A stretch of 5,596 nucleotides of DNA, from positions 1 to 5,596 of the forward strand of contig DASTSE010000278.1 of the NCBI GenBank assembly GCA_035760865.1, written 5' to 3'. The notes beneath the pieces are model-generated. The model searched no databases. It saw only the letters and a list, made by a program, of their open reading frames with translations, and had not been told where the DNA came from. Position 1 is the first letter of the stretch. Each line of letters starts with the position of its first letter. Below are positions 1 through 5,596 of this stretch, piece by piece. The position numbers were made by a program, and so were the translations under genes. This stretch comes from Dokdonella_A sp035760865. GTDB lineage: Bacteria; Pseudomonadota; Gammaproteobacteria; Xanthomonadales; Rhodanobacteraceae.

Positions 1-400
1 CCGGTCGCCACTGCAGGTGCAGCAGCCGGCCGCGATGCGAGATGCGCAGCGTCCCGAGCGTGTCGACCAGCGGCTGCCGCCGCACCACGCGGCCGAGCGC
101 CTCGCCCAGCGTCGGCGCTGCGGCGGCCGCGATGCCGAGCAGGCCGAACGCGCGCCAGGCGACGCGGGCGCCGAACCGGAAGCCGATGTCCTCGTCGGAC
201 GTCGCGCGCGCGGCTCGCGACACCCACTCGCAGAACCGCGCGCCGTCGACGCGCGGACCTTCGATGCGGGCCACCGGAATGGCGGCGTTCCACGACGACG
301 GCCGAAGCGTCGTTGCGAAATCGAGGAACGCTTCCGCGTAGCGCGCGGAGACGTCCGCGTTCGGTCCGGGCACGAATGCCGGCCGGGCTCGTTTGCGCAT
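1..400 (-). CDS. AraC-family transcriptional regulator with arabinose-binding-type N-terminal domain (partial, N-terminal 133 codons)
   Basis: An open minus-strand frame begins at ATG 400-398 and runs off the left edge without a stop. The product starts MRKRARPAFVPGPNADV. Residues about 69-130 carry the pattern D-E-D-I-G-F-R-F-G, then FGLLG (85-89), then PTLGEAL (96-102), followed by a segment ending LLHLQW (126-131). This order is typical of the N-terminal ligand-sensing domain of OruR/ArgR-like AraC regulators (the 'arabinose-binding' domain fold), where a 'G.LG.A...SPTLGEAL' stretch precedes a short beta-rich region. In that family the DNA-binding helix-turn-helix pair is C-terminal and would lie outside this window. 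An AGGG Shine-Dalgarno-like element (complement of 408-411) sits 7 nt before the ATG, which supports this start. The gene is divergent from the cytochrome-patatin pair, about 400 bp away, so it is a candidate regulator of that pair or of itself. The effector cannot be told. The family call is fairly sure, the target is inference. Confidence 0.82.
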   Translation of the reverse strand, partial: MRKRARPAFVPGPNADVSARYAEAFLDFATTLRPSSWNAAIPVARIEGPRVDGARFCEWVSRAARATSDEDIGFRFGARVAWRAFGLLGIAAAAAPTLGEALGRVVRRQPLVDTLGTLRISHRGRLLHLQWRP

Positions 401-532
401 GCATGAACCCTGGGATGCTCGCCGGCTGGGGCGGCTTCTCGTTCCCGCGCAAGCCAGACGTGCTTCGGGCGCGCCATGCGCCACGCGACCGGCCCGTCGC
501 ACGAAAGCAGGCGTGGTCCTCGCGTCGATGGC

Positions 533-597
533 GGGCGCAGAGAGCGACTGGGGAGAGGGACATGGGGGAGATCATGTCGACTCGCTCTGCTGCGCCC
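533..597. repeat. Long inverted repeat (15-bp stem, one bulge) between the divergent genes
   Basis: The left arm GGGCGCAGAGAGCGA (533-547) is the reverse complement of the right arm TCGCTCTGCTGCGCCC (582-597), except for one extra G (589) in the right arm. This gives 15 Watson-Crick pairs with a single-base bulge and a 34-nt loop. Beyond a mismatch (532/598), two more pairs (531-599, 530-600) are possible. The loop is purine-rich and holds a GGGAGAGGGA run followed by an ATG. As DNA this could be an operator. As RNA it would be a stable hairpin in the leader of the downstream operon or a small transcript. There is no T-run after either arm, so it is not an intrinsic terminator. The structure is directly visible; the function is unknown. 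Confidence 0.6.
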
Positions 598-632
598 ACC
601 GCATGGACTAGACGAGATTCGGTCGAGGAACC

Positions 633-653
633 CGCCATCGGCAGCCGATGGCG
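633..653. promoter_or_regulatory. Perfect 10+1+10 palindrome upstream of the cytochrome-patatin operon
   Basis: CGCCATCGGC (633-642), a single central A (643) and GCCGATGGCG (644-653) form a perfect inverted repeat of 10-bp arms. It lies about 150 bp before the cytochrome start and about 35 bp before the A/T-rich patch at 677-692. Its size and symmetry suit a binding site for a dimeric helix-turn-helix repressor. AraC-family proteins more often bind direct repeats, so the divergent regulator is not the obvious partner. A hairpin with so short a spacer would have to open a few central pairs if formed in RNA. No T-tract follows on either strand, which argues against a terminator. Confidence 0.5.
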
Positions 654-790
654 ACCGCCCGACAGGGGGCGCGCGCCAAAAACGTGTACTCTTTCGGCGC
701 CGTCCGCGCGGGATCCGGCCCACACGCCGCCGAACCTGGCTGCGCGTGCGGTGCAGTCAGGGGTGGACCGCTCGCAACGGAGTGCGCCAC

Positions 791-798
791 AGGGGAGA
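791..798 (+). promoter_or_regulatory. Ribosome binding site of the di-heme cytochrome gene
   Basis: AGGGGAGA ends 5 nt before the ATG at 804. It is the best Shine-Dalgarno match near the start of the frame. It decides the start: the frame is open back to an ATG at 648, but that ATG lies inside the 633-653 palindrome, has no comparable site, and would put about 50 extra residues before the basic N-terminus and membrane anchor. Confidence 0.75.
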
Positions 799-803
799 CA
801 TCG

Positions 804-3113
804 ATGGCTTATCGTCGTGCCACGTTCCGCACGCGCAAGGGGCCCGTGCGCGCGTTCCTCGACATTCCGCTTGGGCGCCTGCTCAAGTGGCTGTTCGTGC
901 TGGTGCTCCTCGGCGCGCTCGCTGCGGTCGCCGGCTTCGCGGTGTTCGTGCTCTACCCGGTACACACGATCCCGCCCGGGGAGCACGTCGACGAGTACCG
1001 CTACCTCGACCAGGGTTGGGGCGCCGGCGCCGACAGCGTCGACCGGCAGACCTACTACTACACGTCCCAGGGCACGTCGATGCCGCAGGGCGCGCTCGTC
1101 ACGCCGCTGCGCTACGCGTGGTTCACGAACCTCGAGATGCCGTTCGGTACGCAGCGGTTCGCCGAGCCCGAGCACCTGAGGCGCTACCGCTTCATCGTCG
1201 ATCCGCAGCCGACGCCGAAGAATCCCGACCGCCTGCCGGTCGGTTTCACGCGCCACTTCGACGCCGCGCTCGGCCAGTACGTGCTCGACATCACCTGCGC
1301 CGCGTGCCACACGGGCGAGATCCATGCGCGCAAGGACGGCCGCACGGTCGCCATCCGCATCGACGGCGGCCAGGCGATGCACGCGTTCACGGCCATGCAG
1401 CGCGGCGCGTTCGGGCCGACCCTGGTCGCCTCGATGATCGCGACGTTCGCCAACCCCGCGAAGTTCGACCGCTTCGCGCGCAAGGTGATCGGCCCGCGCT
1501 ATCCCGAAGGCAAGTCGGCGCTGCGCGGCGAACTGTGGGACACGATCGTCGCGTTCGCGACGCAGGGACAGAACTCGCCGTTGCGCCACCTCTATCCGGT
1601 GCAGGAAGGCTTCGGTCGCACCGACGCGCTCGGCCGCATCGCCAACACCGTGTTCGGCGACCATCTCAGCACCGGCAACTACCAGGACGCGACCGCGCCG
1701 GTCAGTTACCCGTACGTGTGGAACATCTGGAAGTTCGACTGGGTGCAGTACAACGGTTCGGTCAAGCAGCCGCTCGCGCGCAACATCGGCGAGGCGCTCG
1801 GCGTCGGCGCGGTGATCCGCCTCACCGACGACTACGGCAACCCGCTGCCGCCCGAGCAGCGCTTCACGTCGTCGGTCGACATCGAGCACCTCGACCTGAT
1901 CGAGCACACCTTGCAGAAGCTGACGCCGCCGCGCTGGCCGGAAGACTTGCTCGGGCCGATCGACGGCGCGCTCGCCGAGCGCGGCAAGGCGCTGTTCGAG
2001 GCGCACTGCGTGCAGTGCCACGGCCCGCACCCGGCCGATCGCGCGCGCCAGCTCGCGAGCGCACCGGGCAAGCCGTCGCCCGACACCGAGTGGATGATCG
2101 AAGTCGTGCCGGTGGCGCACATCGGCACCGACCCGGCCGAGGCGAACGGTTTCCTCGCGCGCCACTACGACCTCACGCGCGCGGGCCTCACGCGCGCAGA
2201 GGTCGAACGCGTACTGCGGCCGCTGCTCGTGCGCAATCTCGCGCGCGACGCACGCTGGCGCCTCGACGAGACGATCGCCGGGCGCCGCGCCGCGGGTCAG
2301 GACGCGAGCGCACTCGAGGCGCTGCGCGCGGCTTATCCTGATCCCGACGCGAACGCGGTGCCGGCGATCCCGCAGGACAGTTTCGCCGCGATCGCGACCG
2401 CGCTCGGCGGCGCCGCGGCCCTCAGCACGATACCGCCGACGCAGGGCTGGGGCTGCGACCTCGCCTGCCAGACGCGCGCGCTGCTCGTGGACGTGACGGA
2501 AGGCACGGCGCAGATCGACGCCCAGCTCGGCACGCTCGATGTCGCGCGGCTCACCGAAGGCGAAGGCCTCAACGTGCTCGGCCTCATGATCAAGGCGAAG
2601 TACTTCGCCGATCGCGGCATCCCGTACCAGCGCCAGCAGTGCCTCGAAGGCTTCGGCATCCTCGACCTGCCGCAGCAGGTCGCCGGCTACAAGCCGCGAC
2701 CGCTCGAGGGCGTGTGGGCGACGCCGCCGTTCCTGCACAACGGCTCGGTGCCTAATCTCTACGAGATGCTGCTGCCGCCGGACCAGCGCAGCCGGCGCTT
2801 CTTCGTCGGCCGCCGCGACTTCGACGCGAAGCGCGTCGGCTACGTCGACGTGCCCGCCGACACGGACGAAGCCGACGGCTTCTGGCTCGATACGGGCAAG
2901 GACGGCAACCGCAACACCGGCCATGCGTTCACCGCGACGCCCGCTCAGCTCGACGCCGCGCGCGCCGATCCGAAGGCGCACCCGCTGCCGCCGGGCGTGA
3001 TCGGCCCGCTGCTCGGCGACGATGAGCGCTGGGCGATCGTCGAGTACCTCAAGGTGCATCGCGACCTGCCCGCGACGCCCGCGGGCTTCGTGCCGCCGGA
3101 CTGCTCGCGATGA
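804..3113 (+). CDS. Membrane-anchored di-heme cytochrome c, RoxA-like / di-heme cytochrome c peroxidase family
   Basis: The predicted protein has 769 residues. A basic N-terminus (RR at 4-5, RTRK at 9-12) leads into one hydrophobic segment at about 29-50 (WLFVLVLLGALAAV...) with no clear cleavage site, so it is probably a signal anchor with the body in the periplasm. Two c-type haem sites are visible: CAACH at 165-169 and CVQCH at 402-406. Between them are GRTDALGRIANTVF (about 271-284) and a tryptophan-rich stretch VWNIWKFDWVQYNGS (305-319) followed by RNIGEALGV (326-334). FLHNGSVPNLYEML (from about 643) places H645 where the second axial ligand of the C-terminal haem is expected. This layout matches the group annotated as di-heme cytochrome c peroxidase, which includes the rubber oxygenase RoxA. 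From memory RoxA is about 680 residues, so this protein is longer, and its haem sites lie further apart (237 residues). Known relatives reduce peroxide or cleave polyisoprene oxidatively; the substrate here is unknown. Three further cysteines (C551, C555, C613) lie outside the haem sites. The gene overlaps the downstream patatin gene by four bases. The family is secure, the exact reaction is not. Confidence 0.92.
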   Translation: MAYRRATFRTRKGPVRAFLDIPLGRLLKWLFVLVLLGALAAVAGFAVFVLYPVHTIPPGEHVDEYRYLDQGWGAGADSVDRQTYYYTSQGTSMPQGALVTPLRYAWFTNLEMPFGTQRFAEPEHLRRYRFIVDPQPTPKNPDRLPVGFTRHFDAALGQYVLDITCAACHTGEIHARKDGRTVAIRIDGGQAMHAFTAMQRGAFGPTLVASMIATFANPAKFDRFARKVIGPRYPEGKSALRGELWDTIVAFATQGQNSPLRHLYPVQEGFGRTDALGRIANTVFGDHLSTGNYQDATAPVSYPYVWNIWKFDWVQYNGSVKQPLARNIGEALGVGAVIRLTDDYGNPLPPEQRFTSSVDIEHLDLIEHTLQKLTPPRWPEDLLGPIDGALAERGKALFEAHCVQCHGPHPADRARQLASAPGKPSPDTEWMIEVVPVAHIGTDPAEANGFLARHYDLTRAGLTRAEVERVLRPLLVRNLARDARWRLDETIAGRRAAGQDASALEALRAAYPDPDANAVPAIPQDSFAAIATALGGAAALSTIPPTQGWGCDLACQTRALLVDVTEGTAQIDAQLGTLDVARLTEGEGLNVLGLMIKAKYFADRGIPYQRQQCLEGFGILDLPQQVAGYKPRPLEGVWATPPFLHNGSVPNLYEMLLPPDQRSRRFFVGRRDFDAKRVGYVDVPADTDEADGFWLDTGKDGNRNTGHAFTATPAQLDAARADPKAHPLPPGVIGPLLGDDERWAIVEYLKVHRDLPATPAGFVPPDCSR

Positions 3114-5236
3114 GCGCGCCGCACGAGCGCGACGGCTGCGTCGACGACTTCGCGCACGTGCTCGCCGAGGAGCAGGCGTGGCTCGCGCAGCGGCGTGCGG
3201 CGGCCGGGCTCGCGCCCCCCGCCGGCGACGTCGTCGGCCTCGCGTTCTCCGGCGGCGGCATCCGTTCGGCGACGTTCAACCTCGGCGTGCTGCAGTCTCT
3301 CGAACGCGCCGACGTGTTGCGCCACGTCGACTACCTGTCGTCGGTCTCGGGCGGCGGCTACATCGCGTCGTGCTACACGTGGCTGCGCGCGCGACTCGCA
3401 CCCGCGCAGGCGCAGCGCGCATTCGCGGCCGCGCTCGCCGACGGCGGCGGCAGCGTGCTCGACTGGCTGCGCGGCCACGGCAAGTTCCTCGTCAGCCATC
3501 GCGGCTTCTCGATCTGGACCCTGCTCGCGTCGATCCTCGCGGCGACGTTCGCCAACGTGCTCGTGCTCGGGCCGCTGCTCGTGTTCGTCGTCTATTCGCT
3601 CACGCTCGCATGGCTGCCGGTCGAGTGGCCGGCATGGCTCGCGCTGCCCGGCGCGCATGCGGTCGAGGGCCACCACGGCTACTGGCTGCTGCTCGCCGCG
3701 GGCGCCGCCTGCCTCGCCGCACTGCCACCGGTCGCGACGATGTTCGCGCTCGTCGCGGGCATCCCCGGGCTCGCCAGCGTACGCCGCATCGATGCGCTGC
3801 GCGTGGCGATGGGTCGCCTGCTCGCGTTCGGTCCCGTGCTCATCGTGCTCGGCCTCATACCGGTCGCGGCGCGCTTCGGCGAGATGGCCGAACACCTGTC
3901 GGGCCTGCGCCACGCGCACGCGTTCGGCAAGCACCTGTCGTACCTCATGCCTGCGTTCGGCGGCATCGGCTCGATGCTGCTCGACCGACGCAAGGGCGGC
4001 GACAGCAGCGGACGGCTGACCACGATCGGCCTCGGCCTGCTCGTCTACGGCCTGCTCATCCTCTGCTACCACGTCGCCGCGTCGGTCGACCTGCTGCGGT
4101 CGCCCGTATTCGGCGCGCTCGTGCTGCTGTCGGTCGTGCTCGCGTTCGCGTGCGACATCAATCGCGTGTCGATCCATGCGTACTACCGCGCCCGCCTCAG
4201 CGACACGTTCCTGCCGAACGTCGCGGGCGATCCCGATTCGGACCCGGGCGACTTCGACCTGCGCTCGCTCGACCCGAGCCGCGGGGCGCCGCTGCATCTC
4301 GTCAACACGACACTCAACACGACCAGTTCGGACGACGAACGCCGGCGCAGCCGCACGGGCGCGAGCTTCTTCTTCTCGCCGCTGTTCGCGGGATCCGACG
4401 CGACCGGCTGGCGGCGCATCCGCAGCTATGCGGGCGGATCGACCGCGCTGTCGACCGCGTTCACGACCTCGGGCGCGGCGATCGATCCCGACATGATCGC
4501 GACACGCGCTCGCTCGGTATCTTTCCTGATGGCGCTGCTCAACGTGCGCCTCGGCTACTGGGCACGCAATCCGAAGTACGCGGCCGAGCGCCTGCCGCCG
4601 CTGCCGTGGTGGTGGATCCTCATCGCGCGCGAGATGCTCGGCGTCGGCCTCGACGAGAAGCGCCGCCACGTGCACCTGTCCGACGGCGGCGGCTTCGAGA
4701 ACCTCGGCCTGTACGAACTCGTGCGCCGGCGCGTGCGCTTCATCGTCGTCACCGACGCCGGCGCCGATCCTCAGACGACGCTCGGCGACCTCGGGCGCGC
4801 GATCGAGCGCGTGCGCGTCGACTTCGGCGCCGAGCTCGAGCTCGGCGCGGACCGCTTCTACCACGAGCGCGAGCGCGTGCTCGCGCAGCAGCCATGGCTG
4901 CTCGGCCGAATCCGCTACGCCGATGGCAGCGACGGTCGCATCCTCTACGTGCGCCCGGTGCTCTGCGCGGGCCTGACCGCCGACATCTATGCGTACTGGC
5001 GCGCGCACGCCGCATTCCCCGACGAACCGACCAGCGAGCAGTTCTTCGGCGAGGCGCAGTTCGAGGCGTATCGCGCGCTCGGCCAGCAGGTCTTCGACGC
5101 GATGCTCGACCGCGCCGCGCCGGGCCGCGGCGTCGCGGCGTGGTTCGACACGCTCGAAGCGCAGCAGGCGGCCATGCTCGCGGCGGCGCGCACGCCGGCG
5201 ACGTCATCCGCGACACCGACCGCGACCTCGACGTAG
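3110..5236 (+). CDS. Patatin-like phospholipase with multiple membrane helices
   Basis: The predicted protein has 708 residues. Patatin enzymes are lipid acyl hydrolases with a Ser-Asp dyad. The oxyanion glycine motif is SGGGIRS (47-53) followed by ATFNLGVLQ. The nucleophile region is DYLSSVSGGGY (74-84), with S80 the probable catalytic serine in a S-x-S-G-G setting instead of the classical G-x-S-x-G. The catalytic aspartate is D525 in SDGGGFENLGLYEL. Hydrophobic segments, probably membrane-spanning, lie at about 143-168, 190-216, 236-253, 305-326 and 331-348, all between the two catalytic residues. PLHLVNTTLN (394-403) and FLMALLNVRLGYW (472-484) are further motifs I associate with large bacterial patatins. 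The C-terminal tail is rich in Ala, Thr and Ser. The ATG overlaps the upstream stop as ATGA and has no clear Shine-Dalgarno of its own, so translation is probably coupled to the cytochrome gene. The substrate is presumably a membrane or imported lipid. The family call is sure, the physiological role is open. Confidence 0.92.
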   Translation: MSAPHERDGCVDDFAHVLAEEQAWLAQRRAAAGLAPPAGDVVGLAFSGGGIRSATFNLGVLQSLERADVLRHVDYLSSVSGGGYIASCYTWLRARLAPAQAQRAFAAALADGGGSVLDWLRGHGKFLVSHRGFSIWTLLASILAATFANVLVLGPLLVFVVYSLTLAWLPVEWPAWLALPGAHAVEGHHGYWLLLAAGAACLAALPPVATMFALVAGIPGLASVRRIDALRVAMGRLLAFGPVLIVLGLIPVAARFGEMAEHLSGLRHAHAFGKHLSYLMPAFGGIGSMLLDRRKGGDSSGRLTTIGLGLLVYGLLILCYHVAASVDLLRSPVFGALVLLSVVLAFACDINRVSIHAYYRARLSDTFLPNVAGDPDSDPGDFDLRSLDPSRGAPLHLVNTTLNTTSSDDERRRSRTGASFFFSPLFAGSDATGWRRIRSYAGGSTALSTAFTTSGAAIDPDMIATRARSVSFLMALLNVRLGYWARNPKYAAERLPPLPWWWILIAREMLGVGLDEKRRHVHLSDGGGFENLGLYELVRRRVRFIVVTDAGADPQTTLGDLGRAIERVRVDFGAELELGADRFYHERERVLAQQPWLLGRIRYADGSDGRILYVRPVLCAGLTADIYAYWRAHAAFPDEPTSEQFFGEAQFEAYRALGQQVFDAMLDRAAPGRGVAAWFDTLEAQQAAMLAAARTPATSSATPTATST

Positions 5237-5292
5237 GCCGGCCGCGCGCGGCGCAGAACATCCCCGAAGCACATCGCGGCCTCCGCCGCTCC

Positions 5293-5322
5293 CACAAGGT
5301 GCTTGCCGGAGCGCACCCTGTG
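5293..5322 (+). other. Hairpin after the patatin gene, not a typical intrinsic terminator
   Basis: CACA-A-GGTGC (5293-5302) can pair with GCACC-C-TGTG (5313-5322), giving nine base pairs, one A/C mismatch and a 10-nt loop. It starts 57 nt after the patatin stop codon. The next bases (GCGCGACC) are not a T-run, so Rho-independent termination is not supported. It may protect the 3' end of the mRNA or be a chance structure in GC-rich DNA. The rest of 5237-5333 shows only short GC-rich self-complementary bits near the stop codon. Confidence 0.3.
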
Positions 5323-5333
5323 CGCGACCGCGG

Positions 5334-5414
5334 CCCGTAGGGTGGGACGCAGCGGCACGAAAGCGCATGGGCCTGCAAAGCCGACGACCGCGAGTCCCAC
5401 CACGCGCCACGAAC
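5334..5414 (+). repeat. Repeat unit 1 (81 bp, complete)
   Basis: The GTAG head is at 5337-5340, the left arm GGTGGGAC at 5341-5348, the right arm GTCCCACC at 5394-5401, and the linker ACGCGCCACGAAC at 5402-5414. The unit begins 97 nt after the patatin stop codon. Confidence 0.85.
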
Positions 5415-5494
5415 CCCGTAGGGTGGGACGCAGCGGCACGAGAACGCATGGCCTGCAAAGCCGATGACCGCGAGTCCCACCGCGCGCCACGAAG
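5415..5494 (+). repeat. Repeat unit 2 (80 bp, complete)
   Basis: The GTAG head is at 5418-5421, the left arm at 5422-5429 and the right arm at 5474-5481. It differs from unit 1 by a few loop and linker changes: CACGAGAACG for CACGAAAGCG, one G lost from CATGGGCC, GATGACC for GACGACC, and a linker starting GCG instead of ACG. Both hairpin arms are unchanged. Confidence 0.85.
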
Positions 5495-5530
5495 CCCGTA
5501 GGGTGGGACGCAGCGGCACGCGCCACGAAG
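5495..5530 (+). repeat. Repeat unit 3 (36 bp, internally deleted)
   Basis: The first 26 bases (CCCGTAG through GGCACG) match the other units and then join directly to the linker CGCCACGAAG. About 44 bp are missing, including the loop and the whole right arm, so this unit cannot form the long hairpin. Confidence 0.8.
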
Positions 5531-5596
5531 CCCGTAGGGTGGGACGCAGCGGCACGAAAGCGCATGGGCCTGCAAAGCCGACGACCGCGAGTCCCA
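5531..5596 (+). repeat. Repeat unit 4 (cut by the window end)
   Basis: All 66 visible bases match the first 66 bases of unit 1 exactly, including the AAAGCGCATGGGCC loop version. The GTAG head is at 5534-5537, the left arm at 5538-5545, and the right arm is cut after GTCCCA at 5596. It is closer to unit 1 than to unit 2, which suggests recent copying or gene conversion within the array. Confidence 0.8.

Larger units (their letters stand above)
401..803. promoter_or_regulatory. Divergent intergenic region without a convincing gene
   Basis: About 400 bp separate the start codons of the minus-strand AraC-type gene and the plus-strand cytochrome gene, so promoters for both should lie here. Open frames cross it, but none has a recognisable product, and they continue out of frame into the neighbouring genes. 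Two strong inverted repeats (533-597 and 633-653) are described separately. The most A/T-rich patch is around 677-692 and includes TACTCT at 687-692, which could serve as a weak -10 element for the downstream operon. No good -35 hexamer sits 16-18 nt upstream, so this promoter is not claimed. A GGGAGAGGGA purine run at 551-560 precedes an ATG at 562, but the frame that follows runs into the cytochrome gene in the wrong register and looks non-coding. Confidence 0.6.
5334..5596. repeat. Array of GTAG-headed palindromic repeats (at least four units, continues beyond the window)
   Basis: Four head-to-tail units start with CCCGTAGGGTGGGACGCAGC at 5334, 5415, 5495 and 5531. Full units are 80-81 bp. 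Within a full unit, GGTGGGAC pairs with a downstream GTCCCACC. In the first unit the stem can be extended inward (C5350-G5392, then 5352-5355 GCGG with 5388-5391 CCGC) past one mismatch and one bulged A, for about 13 pairs round a roughly 32-nt loop. Each unit ends in a linker containing CGCCACGAA. A GTAG head before an imperfect palindrome is a known hallmark of one class of REP elements mobilised by RAYT transposases. Assignment to that class is inference; no transposase gene is in view. There are no unique spacers, so this is not a CRISPR array. Confidence 0.85.

Noticed and set aside
17..406. Plus-strand open frames opposite the AraC-type gene
   Set aside because: The minus-strand frame gives a recognisable regulator domain and a start with a Shine-Dalgarno element. 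The plus-strand products are Arg/Ala-rich with no family resemblance.
664..692. Sigma-70 promoter with TACTCT as the -10 element
   Set aside because: No acceptable -35 hexamer lies at the right spacing, and the -10 match is weak.
562..803. Possible small gene starting at ATG 562 after a GGGAGAGGGA run
   Set aside because: The frame has no stop before the cytochrome gene and continues inside it out of register. The composition is not protein-like and no family is recognised.
476..2341. Plus-strand open frame of 621 codons overlapping the cytochrome gene
   Set aside because: It is an Arg/Ala-rich out-of-frame shadow with no motifs. The frame from 804 carries both haem sites and a good ribosome binding site.
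2945..5008. Long minus-strand open frame (687 codons) opposite the patatin gene
   Set aside because: Its product is a low-complexity mix of Arg, Ala, Glu and His with no domain. It mirrors the strong codon bias of the patatin gene, whose catalytic motifs are clear.
5293..5322. Intrinsic terminator of the operon
   Set aside because: The hairpin is followed by GCGCGACC, not a T-run, so only a hairpin is reported.
3022..5340. Plus-strand open frame of 772 codons overlapping the patatin gene
   Set aside because: The translation is Arg-rich and featureless, while the frame from 3110 holds the complete patatin motif set.
4749..5575. Minus-strand open frames through the repeats, giving repeated peptides such as RAAASHPTGFVAR
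   Set aside because: The peptide repeats only reflect the DNA repeats. Unit lengths of 81, 80 and 36 do not keep one frame, and the frames run antisense into the patatin gene.
5334..5596. CRISPR array or integron attC sites
   Set aside because: Whole units repeat with no unique spacers. The 36-bp unit is a deletion, and the ends lack the RYYYAAC / GTTRRRY pattern of attC sites.

Overview
The window is GC-rich bacterial DNA with a strong preference for G or C at third codon positions. It probably comes from a proteobacterium of the high-GC gamma or beta type. This placement is an inference from three things: a regulator of the AraC/arabinose-binding-domain class, a periplasmic c-type cytochrome, and GTAG-headed palindromic repeats of a kind common in Xanthomonadales-like genomes. 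No rRNA, tRNA or universal marker gene is present to fix the taxon.

Layout: (1) Positions 1-400, minus strand, hold the first 133 codons of an AraC-family transcriptional regulator that runs off the left edge. (2) Positions 401-803 form a divergent intergenic region without a convincing gene. It carries two strong inverted repeats: a 15-bp stem with a single bulge at 533-597, and a perfect 10+1+10 palindrome at 633-653. (3) Positions 804-3113, plus strand, encode a 769-residue membrane-anchored di-heme cytochrome c of the RoxA-like / 'di-heme cytochrome c peroxidase' group. (4) Positions 3110-5236, plus strand, encode a 708-residue patatin-like phospholipase with several membrane helices. Its start codon overlaps the cytochrome stop codon (ATGA). 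(5) Positions 5237-5596 are non-coding, with a hairpin at 5293-5322 and an array of at least four GTAG-headed imperfect palindromic repeats. One copy is internally deleted and the last is cut by the window edge.

The two complete genes form a translationally coupled pair. The cytochrome has an N-terminal membrane anchor and two CxxCH haem sites that must be matured outside the cytoplasmic membrane. The patatin is a serine lipid acyl hydrolase with a block of hydrophobic helices between its nucleophile and catalytic aspartate. The simplest joint hypothesis is a membrane-associated system in which lipid hydrolysis and haem-dependent oxidation of a hydrophobic substrate (fatty acyl chain, lipid hydroperoxide or isoprenoid) are linked. 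The divergent AraC-type regulator may control it. The joint role is inference; the family assignments rest on motifs visible in the sequence.
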